From contig CBDCLO010000002.1 of the NCBI GenBank assembly GCA_965218725.1, positions 558,001 to 622,000 on the forward strand: a DNA stretch of 64,000 bases, given 5' to 3'. The first letter of the stretch is position 1. The number at the start of each line of letters is the position of its first letter. The position numbers and the translations under genes were made by a program. The notes beneath the pieces are model-generated. The model was not told the origin of the DNA. It worked only from the letters and a program-made list of their open reading frames with translations, and did not search any database. This document shows, one piece after another, positions 9,631 through 17,562 of this stretch. The stretch comes from WTHC01 sp965218725. GTDB lineage: Archaea > Thermoproteota > Nitrososphaeria > Nitrososphaerales > Nitrosopumilaceae.

Positions 9631-9685
9631 ACAGTATAGGCTTATTTATTATTATTTATTCTTTCAATTAATAATTAAAATTAAA

Positions 9686-10516
9686 TTGCCAGTAAATATT
9701 GAACATATTGTGGAAATAGTAGAAATTCTTCGTAAAGCATCTCTTCAGGTATATAATAATATAAAAGACATGGTAGGCACTGAAGAAGCTAATTTTAGTT
9801 ATGGTAGAGGAGCTGGTGGTGATATATCAAAAGAAATAGATATTGTTGCAGAGAAATCAGTTATTGATTATTTTAAAAAAATTAATTTTGAATGTGTGGT
9901 GCTTGGTGAAGAATGTGGGAGGATAGAACTGTCTAAAAAACCAAAAGGGTTTGTGATAATGGATGCAATTGATGGAACCACTAATGCTGTAAGAGGACTT
10001 CCATTTTTTTGTTGTTCACTAGCATTCTCTACTAAAGAAAAACTTAGTTCTGTAAAAGTCGGAGTAATAATTGATTTAACTTCAAGGGACATATATTATA
10101 CAACTAAAGGAAATGGTGCATATTATAATAATAAAAGAATTTATGTTAATGATAAAAAAATAGATAATACAATAATTAGCATAAACACATCTAGAGCAAA
10201 TTCAGAGTCTATACAAAAATTGCAGCCAATATTTGAAAAACAAAATCATATACGACATTTAGGTTCTAGTGCACTGGAATTAGCATTTTTTGCACGTGGG
10301 ATGATTGATATTTTTTTAGATCTACGACTAAAAATTAGATTTCAAGATATAGCTGCAGGATATTTATTGATAAAAGAGGCAGGTGGATTAATTTTGGATT
10401 CTAATCTGAATGCATTAGATTGTGACTTTAATTATAGTGAAAGATTATCATTTATAGCAACTACAAACAAAAATATTCTTACTAATGTATTAAAAAGCGC
10501 CCTCGGCGGGATTTGA
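9686..10516 (+). CDS. Inositol-monophosphatase / archaeal fructose-1,6-bisphosphatase family enzyme
   Basis: Mg-dependent sugar-phosphatase, as archaeal IMPase/FBPase proteins are. Metal and catalytic residues are visible: Glu75-Glu76 in LGEECG and the core DAIDGTTN (93-100), with a late DIAAG segment carrying the third Asp. The start is taken as TTG at 9686 (protein about 276 residues). An earlier ATG at 9614 would run through the divergent promoter and adds a non-homologous hydrophobic lead. The last six codons and the TGA stop lie inside the antisense of tRNA-Asp (10498-10572). Whether the substrate is inositol-1-phosphate or fructose-1,6-bisphosphate cannot be decided. Confidence 0.87.
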   Translation: MPVNIEHIVEIVEILRKASLQVYNNIKDMVGTEEANFSYGRGAGGDISKEIDIVAEKSVIDYFKKINFECVVLGEECGRIELSKKPKGFVIMDAIDGTTNAVRGLPFFCCSLAFSTKEKLSSVKVGVIIDLTSRDIYYTTKGNGAYYNNKRIYVNDKKIDNTIISINTSRANSESIQKLQPIFEKQNHIRHLGSSALELAFFARGMIDIFLDLRLKIRFQDIAAGYLLIKEAGGLILDSNLNALDCDFNYSERLSFIATTNKNILTNVLKSALGGI

Positions 10517-10572
10517 ACACGCGTCTCAGCCGTGACAGGGCCGAATTCTAGACCAGGCTATACTACAAGGGC
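10498..10572 (-). tRNA. tRNA-Asp (GTC)
   Basis: Reverse-strand cloverleaf of 75 nt. Acceptor GCCCTTG pairs with CGAGGGC and the discriminator is G, as expected for Asp. Anticodon stem CGGCC/GGCTG holds loop CTGTCAC, giving anticodon GTC. The T arm is read as GTGTTCAAATCCC on the gene strand. CCA is not encoded and no intron is present. Its 3' 19 nt overlap the end of the convergent phosphatase gene. Confidence 0.95.
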
Positions 10573-10617
10573 TTATTATAGTTTAATAAAATTTAGTTTA
10601 AAACTTTACTAGGCCAG

Positions 10618-10625
10618 TATATAAA
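10618..10625 (+). promoter_or_regulatory. TATA-like box of tRNA-Lys(TTT)
   Basis: TATATAAA lies 34 bp before the mature 5' end of tRNA-Lys. The spacing fits an archaeal TATA box with a short leader. The stretch to the divergent tRNA-Asp is otherwise AT-rich with no other signal. Confidence 0.5.
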
Positions 10626-10658
10626 CGACTAAATTACATATGTTAAACAAAAAATTAT

Positions 10659-10732
10659 GGGTCTATGGCTCAGCCAGGTAGAGTACCGGACTTTTAATCC
10701 GGCTGTCGAGGGTCCGAATCCCTCTAGACCCG
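10659..10732 (+). tRNA. tRNA-Lys (TTT)
   Basis: Acceptor GGGTCTA pairs with TAGACCC, all Watson-Crick. The discriminator is G. Anticodon stem CCGGA/TCCGG holds loop CTTTTAA with anticodon TTT. There is no intron and no encoded CCA. The last 9 nt overlap the 3' end of the convergent argH gene. The second lysine tRNA at 48914 differs at the 2:71 pair and the discriminator. Confidence 0.95.
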
Positions 10733-12187
10733 GTCTATAATATGTTTAATTTTAACTAAGAGTAATGATAATGATTCTTTCGTTTCATTACAACGTTTAT
10801 TTACTTTTATTCTGTATTCACCAATCTTTTTTATCCTTTCTTTAATCATTTTTTTTTGTTCATTTATTCCTGATGAACCAAAAGAAATTCTATCACGTAA
10901 CGATGAATTTATTGTTATCGATCTCATAATTTCTATTAGTAATTGAAAATCATCATAGTTATGAATGGAATTTTTTATTTCAATTAAACTAAGTTCTAAA
11001 AGTGGTTTATTTAGATCATTTGATAATTTAACTAGCTGGCCTACTATTTTATAGGCTAGTCTAAATGATATTTTTTTTTTTACTAGTTTTTCTACTATAT
11101 CCAATGATATTAAATTACTATCTTGCATTATTTTTTTCATGTTTTCTTTTTTTACTATGATATTATTCAACATTAATTTTATGACTAAAAGTGAGTTTAT
11201 TGAGATTTCAGAAGTGGACCATAGAGATGGCTTAATTTGTTGCAAATCACGATTATATCCTGTTGGTAATCCTTTCAATGTTGTTAATATGGATACCAAG
11301 TTGCCAATTACTATTGATGCGTTTCCTCTAGCAACTTCAAGTACGTCAGGGTTTTTCTTTTGAGGCATTATGCTTGATGTGGATGTAAATTCATCTGATA
11401 ATTCTATTAATGAGAATTCTGACGTGGACCAGATAATAAAATCCTCTGACATCCTACTCAAATTTGTCATGAGAATAGAAATTATAGAAACATATTCCGC
11501 AGCAAAATCTCTTGCACTGGTAGCATCTATGGAATTGTCAATAATTCTTTTAAACCTTAGCATTTCTGTTATGGTTTGTCTGTTTATTGCTATACTTGTT
11601 CCACCTATAGGACCAGCACCTAATGGACATTCATTTATTCTGTCATAAGCTGTATACAACCTATCAAAATCTCTTAATAACGAATCAGCATAAGATAAAA
11701 GATAATGAGAGAACAGTCCTATCTGTGCTTGTTGAAGATGTGTATAAAGTGGCATTACTGTTTTCTTGTGTTTATTTGCTAATGAGATGAGTGTTTCTAT
11801 GGTATCAATTAAACAAATACATAGTGTATTTATATCATCACGTAATTTCATACGAATGTCAAATGATATTTGATCATTCCTTGAGAGTGCAGTATGCATT
11901 TTTCCTCCGCATGACAATCCTATATTTTTAACTACAATAGACTCTATCAATTCATGAATGTCATCATAATGATATTCATTTACAAATGTTTTTTTTTTTA
12001 AATTTTCAAGCTCAATTAGTATTTTTCTAGAGTCATCTTTTGTTATTATTTTATTTTCATATAGCATAATTACATGTGCTTGGCTTCCAATAATATCATA
12101 AAATATAATTTTAAGATCATCATCAATTGATGAAATGTAGTTGAGTGTAGTCCTATCTATATTAGTATTGAATCTTGATCTGTACAT
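10724..12187 (-). CDS. argH: Argininosuccinate lyase
   Basis: Last step of arginine synthesis: argininosuccinate to arginine and fumarate. The 487 residues include the fumarase/aspartase-superfamily signature TSSIMPQKKNPD, HTALSRNDQ for substrate binding, and LYTHLQQAQ with the catalytic-region His. The gene is normal length and stands alone. Its final codons and TAG stop come from the antisense of the tRNA-Lys(TTT) acceptor stem (10724-10732). Fumarate made here can feed the adjacent succinate dehydrogenase pathway. Confidence 0.95.
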   Translation of the reverse strand: MYRSRFNTNIDRTTLNYISSIDDDLKIIFYDIIGSQAHVIMLYENKIITKDDSRKILIELENLKKKTFVNEYHYDDIHELIESIVVKNIGLSCGGKMHTALSRNDQISFDIRMKLRDDINTLCICLIDTIETLISLANKHKKTVMPLYTHLQQAQIGLFSHYLLSYADSLLRDFDRLYTAYDRINECPLGAGPIGGTSIAINRQTITEMLRFKRIIDNSIDATSARDFAAEYVSIISILMTNLSRMSEDFIIWSTSEFSLIELSDEFTSTSSIMPQKKNPDVLEVARGNASIVIGNLVSILTTLKGLPTGYNRDLQQIKPSLWSTSEISINSLLVIKLMLNNIIVKKENMKKIMQDSNLISLDIVEKLVKKKISFRLAYKIVGQLVKLSNDLNKPLLELSLIEIKNSIHNYDDFQLLIEIMRSITINSSLRDRISFGSSGINEQKKMIKERIKKIGEYRIKVNKRCNETKESLSLLLVKIKHIIDRV

Positions 12188-12234
12188 AAGTAAATTCTAT
12201 AATGGTTATATATAGCGTCAACGTTTTTTTATTT

Positions 12235-12561
12235 ATGAGTGATGATATAAAACAATTACGAATAAAAATTTTTGATGAGCTATCAAAAATTGTAGATCCT
12301 GAAATTAATACGTCAATTACCGAGTTAGAACTAATCGACGATGTCATTATAAACAAAAATGATATTAAGGTAGATTTACATTTGACTAGTCCATTCTGTC
12401 CAGCTGTTTTTGGATTTAAAATATGTCAAGATGTACATGATAATTTATTACATATTGACGGTATAAATAGTGTAAAAGTCAATGTTTCAAATCATTTTAT
12501 GGCTGAACAGATCAATGAGCAAGTAAATAATTCAAACCAAAAAATAAATACTAGCGTCTAA
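12235..12561 (+). CDS. MIP18-family (DUF59) Fe-S assembly protein
   Basis: Small protein of the MIP18/SufT/PaaD family, which helps maturation of Fe-S proteins. It begins MSDDIKQLRIKIFDELSKIVDPEI; the ATG at 12235 is chosen over an upstream in-frame ATG at 12202 because the extra 11 residues are hydrophobic and not family-like. The conserved DPEI near residue 22 and a TSPFCP motif with the family Cys near residue 52 are visible. About 108 residues. Its 3' end overlaps sdhB by 11 bp in a convergent layout; neighbouring Fe-S enzymes are plausible clients. Confidence 0.82.
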   Translation: MSDDIKQLRIKIFDELSKIVDPEINTSITELELIDDVIINKNDIKVDLHLTSPFCPAVFGFKICQDVHDNLLHIDGINSVKVNVSNHFMAEQINEQVNNSNQKINTSV

Positions 12562-13312
12562 TTCCCAATAAGTAACTTTTTAATAGTTGTATTCCAAGTG
12601 CTGGATCTACACCTTTGGGGCATACTTTGCTGCATGAACCAGCAAAGTGACATCGCCAAGCTCCATGTGAAGTATCCGCTATCTTTAGCCTATCATCTTT
12701 TCCTGCATCACGGTTATCTGCTATATATCTATAAGACTGAGTTAATGATTGTGGTCCTATAAATGAAGAATCTGTTGCTACTGTAGGACATGCAGAATTA
12801 CATAAACCACATTTTATACAATTTGAAAATTGTATAAATTTTTCTACGTCACTAGGGCTCTGTATGTATTCTTTTTCATTAGATTGTGTTATTTCTGAAT
12901 CATCACGAATTATATATGGCTTCATTTTTTTATGAGCTGAAAATAGTGTTTTAAAATCTACTACTAAATCACGTATTATAGGAAAGTTTTTCATTGGTTC
13001 TATTTTGATAGTGTTAGAATCAATTTCATTTATTTTAGTAAAACAAGATAATGCTGGTTTTCCATTTATTGTAACACCACAAGATCCACATGACGCCTGT
13101 CTACATGAATAACGTATCGCTATAGATGAATCAATATATTTTTTTATTTCTAAAATTGCATCCAAAACGGTCATCCATTTTTCATATGAAATTTTATAAC
13201 TAACAAATTTCATACTACTATCATTTTTTGGATTAAATTTTGCTATTTTTAATGTAATATACTTTTGTATAGGTATAGAATGCGATGCTTCAGGAATTTT
13301 TATATTTTTCAT
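12551..13312 (-). CDS. sdhB: Succinate dehydrogenase iron-sulfur subunit
   Basis: Electron-transfer subunit of complex II. The plant-type [2Fe-2S] ligands are Cys70, 75, 78 and 90 in CRQASCGSCG...ALSC. The second domain has CIKCGLCNSACP for the [4Fe-4S] cluster and a CHFAGSCSKVCPKGVDP segment for the third. Length 253 is typical. It overlaps sdhD by 4 bp and is the last gene of sdhA-C-D-B. Confidence 0.95.
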   Translation of the reverse strand: MKNIKIPEASHSIPIQKYITLKIAKFNPKNDSSMKFVSYKISYEKWMTVLDAILEIKKYIDSSIAIRYSCRQASCGSCGVTINGKPALSCFTKINEIDSNTIKIEPMKNFPIIRDLVVDFKTLFSAHKKMKPYIIRDDSEITQSNEKEYIQSPSDVEKFIQFSNCIKCGLCNSACPTVATDSSFIGPQSLTQSYRYIADNRDAGKDDRLKIADTSHGAWRCHFAGSCSKVCPKGVDPALGIQLLKSYLLGIRR

Positions 13313-13656
13313 TTCATACCACCAACACTAATCATTAATATAGTTCTTGAACCATAAGCAATAAGTATGATCATAGAAGCTAGACAACAATAATTAACAA
13401 ATGTTTCATATTTTTTGTTATGTTTTAATTCAAGTAAAATAATACGTAATCCGTTAAAACCATGTATTGAAATTAATATAAGAATAAATTCAAGCATGAG
13501 AGCGTATGACAACATAGAATAATTAGTAAAAACGTTTTCAAATTTTAGTGAGTTATGAAAATTTTGTGTCATCCTAAATATGATATGCACTGCAACTAAT
13601 ATTACAGAACCTAATGCAGTCCCATAATGTACTTTCATAACTAAACTTTCACGCAT
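13309..13656 (-). CDS. sdhD: Succinate dehydrogenase membrane anchor subunit
   Basis: 115 residues with three hydrophobic segments (about 12-30, 47-68, 85-108). Several His lie at membrane edges (HYGTALG, VHIIFRM, SIHGFNGLR), suitable as haem b or quinone-site ligands. It sits between sdhC and sdhB in the operon, 3 bp after sdhC. Sequence is diverged from bacterial SdhD, so the call rests on position, size and topology. Confidence 0.82.
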   Translation of the reverse strand: MRESLVMKVHYGTALGSVILVAVHIIFRMTQNFHNSLKFENVFTNYSMLSYALMLEFILILISIHGFNGLRIILLELKHNKKYETFVNYCCLASMIILIAYGSRTILMISVGGMK

Positions 13657-13659
13657 ATA

Positions 13660-14094
13660 TTACTCACCAAGCATTATTTCTATTCCGTATACCATCGCTA
13701 ATACAGCAAGTCCAATTGATGTGTATATACAAAGCTTATTTTTTATGTTTTGAGATTGTGGTACATATGGGTAATCAGGTCTTGTTGGTTTACCTATTCC
13801 TATACCGCCAGATCCGATCATTATTCTAATTCCATTTATAGTATGAAAGATGCACATTCCAATAACAATAGTCAACACTATATGTCCTTCTGTGGTTTGT
13901 GTCATTTCTAACATTTTATCCCATGCAGCTTTTCCATTAAGTATAGTGCTAGTTTCATAAATATGTAGTACAAAATAAACAAGTAGACCTATACCAGTCA
14001 TCCTCATAAGCCAATAAGCAACACGTTCTATTCCATAACGTCCTGGATTTAACCAGGATTTTATACCCTCATTATTTGTATTTTTGTTGTTCAT
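13660..14094 (-). CDS. sdhC: Succinate dehydrogenase cytochrome b subunit
   Basis: 144 residues with three membrane helices. The first has WLMRMTGIGLLVYFVLHIYE, the usual Arg-x-x-Gly then His pattern of cytochrome b556 subunits; FHTINGIR follows in helix two. The gene abuts sdhA (next base after its stop region) and sdhD. It anchors the dehydrogenase and binds haem and quinone by family precedent. Confidence 0.88.
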   Translation of the reverse strand: MNNKNTNNEGIKSWLNPGRYGIERVAYWLMRMTGIGLLVYFVLHIYETSTILNGKAAWDKMLEMTQTTEGHIVLTIVIGMCIFHTINGIRIMIGSGGIGIGKPTRPDYPYVPQSQNIKNKLCIYTSIGLAVLAMVYGIEIMLGE

Positions 14095-15807
14095 TTAATA
14101 TTTTCTCTCTACTGGTTTGTATTTAGTTATTTTCACAGGATATTTTCTCATGATTGGTTCATTTAAATCATGATAAACAAGAGTGTGGTATAAAAAATTA
14201 CGATCATCTCTCTGCGGGAAATCAGTCCTTGCATGCGAACCTCTAGATTCTTTTCTATGTATAGCACCAAGAAGAACAACTTCAGCAATTCTAAACATTG
14301 AGTCTATTTCCATGACATTAATAAAATTAGTATTATACTCCTTAGCATGATCATCAACATTTTTCCATGTGGTATTTCGTAGTTTTCTGATTTTCTGTAA
14401 ACCACTTATCAATTCAGATTCATTCCTGTATACATATGCTTTATCATTTAATGTATCAGTTAGTTCCTGTCGCACTTCATATGGGTTTATTTTCCCGCTT
14501 CCATGGAATATGTCATCATATATCCTTTTTTCTTCTGTTTTTACCATGTAAATAGGAAACTGATATTTGTGAGTATTTTGTTCTATATAATCTACAGCAT
14601 GTTGTGCAGTTATTTTTCCCCAAACAATGCATTCAGATGTGGAATTAGCACCCAGCCTATTTGCGCCATGTGCACTATTACATGCAGCTTCACCAGCTGC
14701 CCATACACCGTGTAGTTCTGTAGCACCATCTATATTAGTATGTATTCCACCCATCATATAATGACATACTGGTCTAACATGCAATGGTTCTTTTGATGGA
14801 TCCGTATCTGAAAATTTTAATGATATTTCACGAATAGCACTTAATCTCTCTTTAATAATCTTAACATCTATATGTCTAAGATCAAGTTGTATGCATTTAA
14901 CTCCAGTCTCATGTACAAATCCACGATTTTCATTGATTTCAGTTATAATAGCCCTTGAAACTATATCACGAGGAGCTAACTCCATTTTAGTAGCTGCATA
15001 TCGCTTCATAAACCTTTCACCATTATTATTTATGAGATATCCACCTTCTCCTCTTGCACCTTCTGTAATTAAGATACCTGACGGTAAAATTCCTGTTGGA
15101 TGAAATTGTACAAATTCCATATCTTTAAGCGCCATTCCTGCTCTGTATGCCATATCTAAACCATCAGGAGTAGATGTTAGTGCATACGTTGAATAACTAT
15201 ATATTCTTCCTGCTCCACCAGTTGCAATTATTAACGCTGTTCCTTTAATCACATAGAATGTACCACTAGAAAGTTCAATAGCAGTTATTCCAACAAACTT
15301 TTTCCCAACATTAATTATAGATGTCACATACCATTCATTAAAAAATTCTATATTATCAAATTTTAGACATGTGTCGTATAAAGTTTGCATTTCAAAAAAT
15401 CCAACTTTATCAGATGCATATGTGGCTCTAGGGTAACTATAGCCACCAAAATTTCGCTGTGCTATTTTTCCATCTTTTCTTCTAGACCACGGCATGCCCC
15501 AATGTTCTAATTGGTATATTTCTTTTGGTATTTCATAACAAAGCTTTTTTGCTACATCTTGATCAGCTAAAAAATCACTGCCTTTTATTGTATCATATAT
15601 ATGTGATTCTATAGTATCACCATCTTCTTCAAAAATAACTGCAGCGGTTCCACCTTCTGCTGAAACAGAGTGGGAACGCATAACTTGAACCTTTGAAATT
15701 ACTGCGATTTTTATATTTTGATTTTTTTTTGCAGCTTCTATAGCTGCTCTCAAGCCTGCTAATCCTGATCCAACAATTAGTAAATCATATTCAATTGATT
15801 CTGTCAT
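14095..15807 (-). CDS. sdhA: Succinate dehydrogenase flavoprotein subunit
   Basis: FAD subunit oxidising succinate to fumarate. Visible parts are the dinucleotide fold IVGSGLAGLRAA, the flavin-attachment region RSHSVSAEGGTAA, the active-site QFHPTG and GARGEGG, and HGANRLGANS near the C-terminal FAD contact. The start is set at the ATG 15807 (MTESIEYD) instead of the ATG 12 bases upstream because a TATTTAAAT box at 15829-15837 sits about 26 bp before it, giving a leaderless start. First gene of the sdhA-C-D-B operon, divergent from padR. Confidence 0.95.
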   Translation of the reverse strand: MTESIEYDLLIVGSGLAGLRAAIEAAKKNQNIKIAVISKVQVMRSHSVSAEGGTAAVIFEEDGDTIESHIYDTIKGSDFLADQDVAKKLCYEIPKEIYQLEHWGMPWSRRKDGKIAQRNFGGYSYPRATYASDKVGFFEMQTLYDTCLKFDNIEFFNEWYVTSIINVGKKFVGITAIELSSGTFYVIKGTALIIATGGAGRIYSYSTYALTSTPDGLDMAYRAGMALKDMEFVQFHPTGILPSGILITEGARGEGGYLINNNGERFMKRYAATKMELAPRDIVSRAIITEINENRGFVHETGVKCIQLDLRHIDVKIIKERLSAIREISLKFSDTDPSKEPLHVRPVCHYMMGGIHTNIDGATELHGVWAAGEAACNSAHGANRLGANSTSECIVWGKITAQHAVDYIEQNTHKYQFPIYMVKTEEKRIYDDIFHGSGKINPYEVRQELTDTLNDKAYVYRNESELISGLQKIRKLRNTTWKNVDDHAKEYNTNFINVMEIDSMFRIAEVVLLGAIHRKESRGSHARTDFPQRDDRNFLYHTLVYHDLNEPIMRKYPVKITKYKPVERKY

Positions 15808-15828
15808 CAAAACAATCATTCAGTAATT

Positions 15829-15837
15829 ATTTAAATA
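15829..15837 (-). promoter_or_regulatory. TATA-like box of the sdh operon
   Basis: The top-strand run reads as TATTTAAAT on either strand. Its centre is 26 bp from the ATG of sdhA, the normal archaeal TATA-to-start distance for a leaderless mRNA. It also decides the sdhA start codon. Confidence 0.5.
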
Positions 15838-15861
15838 TGTAACATCTTCAATTATTATAAC

Positions 15862-15870
15862 TTTATATAT
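15862..15870 (+). promoter_or_regulatory. TATA-like box of the padR gene
   Basis: TTTATATAT ends 22 bp before the ATG at 15893, so transcription would begin at or beside that start codon. The interval between box and ATG is filled by a 12-bp-period repeat that looks like an operator. Confidence 0.5.
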
Positions 15871-15894
15871 ATCACTTATGATATCACTAGTGAT
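15869..15894. promoter_or_regulatory. Candidate PadR operator: tandem ATATCAC repeats with perfect palindrome
   Basis: Two copies of a 12-bp unit lie head to tail: ATATCACTTATG and ATATCACTAGTG. The second copy with the next two bases contains the perfect palindrome ATCACTAGTGAT (15883-15894). The element lies exactly between the TATA box and the start codon of the PadR-family gene, where a bound repressor would block initiation. It is also within 90 bp of the sdhA promoter. Binding by this PadR protein is inference. Confidence 0.55.
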
Positions 15895-16384
15895 GATTAA
15901 TTATTGGCTAAAAAGAGTTGGTAGTGTAGTTCCGCGGGGGTTTTCACGATATTTTATACTAGGAATATTAAAAATCAAACCAAGCTCTGGAAAAGAAATA
16001 ATTAATGCAGCGATAGAACAGAGTAAAGGTGTATGGAAACCATCGCCAGGTTTGATATATCCATTATTAAGGAGACTACAAAATGAGGAATTGATAAAAG
16101 TTGATAATAACAAGTATAAGATCACTCAAAAGGGCAGATCTACTACCGATGACTTAAATACCATAAATAATATAGTTAAAAAACAGTTAGATGTATTTTT
16201 TAGAGTTGGTAATGTAGGTAAGTTTATCGCAATGGATATGTTAGAAAGAATGAAAATAGTAGGATCATTATTAAGCTCAAATATTTCAAGCATGACTGAT
16301 GACGAGACTAATGAATATAAAAAATTTTTAATGTCAGAGTTATTGAAGATAGATAAAAATAGGAGTACCTCATCATCCATGTAA
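15893..16384 (+). CDS. PadR-family transcriptional regulator
   Basis: Winged-helix repressor-type protein, about 163 residues. The N-terminal half holds the PadR core: RYFILGILKIKPSSGKEI, then PSPGLIYPLLRRLQNEELI, then the wing with KYKITQKGR. The C-terminal half is helical (dimerisation). Start ATG 15893 is preferred over 15878 because of the TATA spacing and because the palindrome would otherwise be inside the coding region. Likely autoregulated; could also act on the divergent sdh operon. Confidence 0.85.
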   Translation: MINYWLKRVGSVVPRGFSRYFILGILKIKPSSGKEIINAAIEQSKGVWKPSPGLIYPLLRRLQNEELIKVDNNKYKITQKGRSTTDDLNTINNIVKKQLDVFFRVGNVGKFIAMDMLERMKIVGSLLSSNISSMTDDETNEYKKFLMSELLKIDKNRSTSSSM

Positions 16385-16461
16385 CATAATTATATAGTAC
16401 TTATTGCACTAGATTCTTATAAAACCATAAGTTTAAACAAAATAAAAAATTCAAGAGAATG

Positions 16462-16752
16462 TCATTTATTTGGATTTCTCTTTACTTCTATATCTATTGT
16501 TGAGACATTTCTTGTTTTGCCATCCTTTGATTCTAATACTTCAGAACCTATTTTTATGCTACCTACTGCATACCCAGCATTCTCAGTTTTACGAGATATT
16601 ATTTGTGCAACGTCAACTGCACGACCTATGCTAAGTCCTCTTGCTTTTATATTCACTGTAGACAAATTTGCCAATTGAATTAATGTTGAGGTAACATATG
16701 CCATCAGCGGTTTCTTGCCAATAAATATGGTGTCTCTGTTGTCGTTAGACAT
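16462..16752 (-). CDS. albA: DNA/RNA-binding protein Alba
   Basis: Archaeal chromatin protein of 96 residues that coats DNA and binds RNA. Family features are FIGKKPLMAYVTS with the DNA-contacting Lys pair near residue 13, GLSIGRAVDVAQII and the late beta hairpin. The length is standard. It stands alone between the padR and HEAT genes, with its own short promoter region. Confidence 0.95.
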   Translation of the reverse strand: MSNDNRDTIFIGKKPLMAYVTSTLIQLANLSTVNIKARGLSIGRAVDVAQIISRKTENAGYAVGSIKIGSEVLESKDGKTRNVSTIDIEVKRNPNK

Positions 16753-16828
16753 ATTATTTATTTCATTGCGGATAATTTAAATCTAAGAATAAATCTGATG
16801 GTGTAATATAAGTACATATATGGTTTTA

Positions 16829-17377
16829 ATGGATACAACAAAAATTTGTTTAATAATTAAATCAGGTTCAAAGAAATCAAAAATCAAAATCTTGAAAAAA
16901 TTGGAAAAAATAAAAAATCCAAACATAATTAAAAATATAATTTCTATGCTAGGTGAAAAAGACAAAGAGGTAATAGGAGAAACATTCAGTACTTTGTTAT
17001 CTAACACCAACAAAATTTCAACATTGCTAACTGGATATATGAATACAACAAACAATAAAAAAATAAAAGCGTTTTTAATTTTGATACTGGCAAACAGAAA
17101 AAGCTATGGATCTATTCCAGCAATGATTGATACTATTGATGATAATGATACGTTAGTAAGGTCATGTGTTATAAGCGCCCTAGGATATTTAAAAGCGCAT
17201 GAAGCAAAAAATTATATTCATAAGTATATTCATGACAATAGCTTAGAAGTAAAAAAAAGTGCATTGAATGCGATAATTTGTATGCATGACAAATTATCAC
17301 AAGAAGAACTAAAAGTCCTTTCAAAAGAAAAAGATGTGGAGATCATTAAATTAATTTCAGCAATAAACATATTTTAA
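16829..17377 (+). CDS. HEAT-repeat protein
   Basis: About 182 residues of alpha-helical repeats, clearest in residues 95-160: two helix pairs of the form IPAMIDTIDDNDTLVRSCVI and KYIHDNSLEVKKSALNAI. Such proteins are scaffolds or, in the phycobilin-lyase-like group, assembly factors; no activity is readable. Start ATG 16829 is favoured by an AATATAAGT box at 16804-16812; an ATG at 16820 is in frame. The TAA stop ends at the base next to the 3' end of the convergent tRNA-Ala. Confidence 0.75.
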   Translation: MDTTKICLIIKSGSKKSKIKILKKLEKIKNPNIIKNIISMLGEKDKEVIGETFSTLLSNTNKISTLLTGYMNTTNNKKIKAFLILILANRKSYGSIPAMIDTIDDNDTLVRSCVISALGYLKAHEAKNYIHKYIHDNSLEVKKSALNAIICMHDKLSQEELKVLSKEKDVEIIKLISAINIF

Positions 17378-17451
17378 TGGACCGGATGGGATTTGAACCC
17401 ATAACCTCGCCCATGCCAAGGGCGCATCCTACCAGGCTAGACTACCGGCCC
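17378..17451 (-). tRNA. tRNA-Ala (GGC)
   Basis: Acceptor GGGCCGG pairs with CCGGTCC and shows the G3-U70 wobble, the alanine identity element. Anticodon stem CGCCC/GGGCG holds loop TTGGCAT, anticodon GGC. Discriminator A. T arm TGGGTTCAAATCCCA. No intron and no encoded CCA. Its last base abuts the stop of the convergent HEAT gene. Confidence 0.95.
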
Positions 17452-17562
17452 TATAATTAGAAAATAATATATGAATAAAATTTAAGCATTAACAAACGTC
17501 ATTTATATATGAGTACAAGAGCTAACATAAGATATTTAACCATTGTTAAATAGATCTATTAA

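Noticed and set aside
9614..9685. ATG 9614 as start of the phosphatase
   Set aside because: The added 24 residues are hydrophobic and overlap the start of the divergent gene at 9630; TTG 9686 fits the family length.
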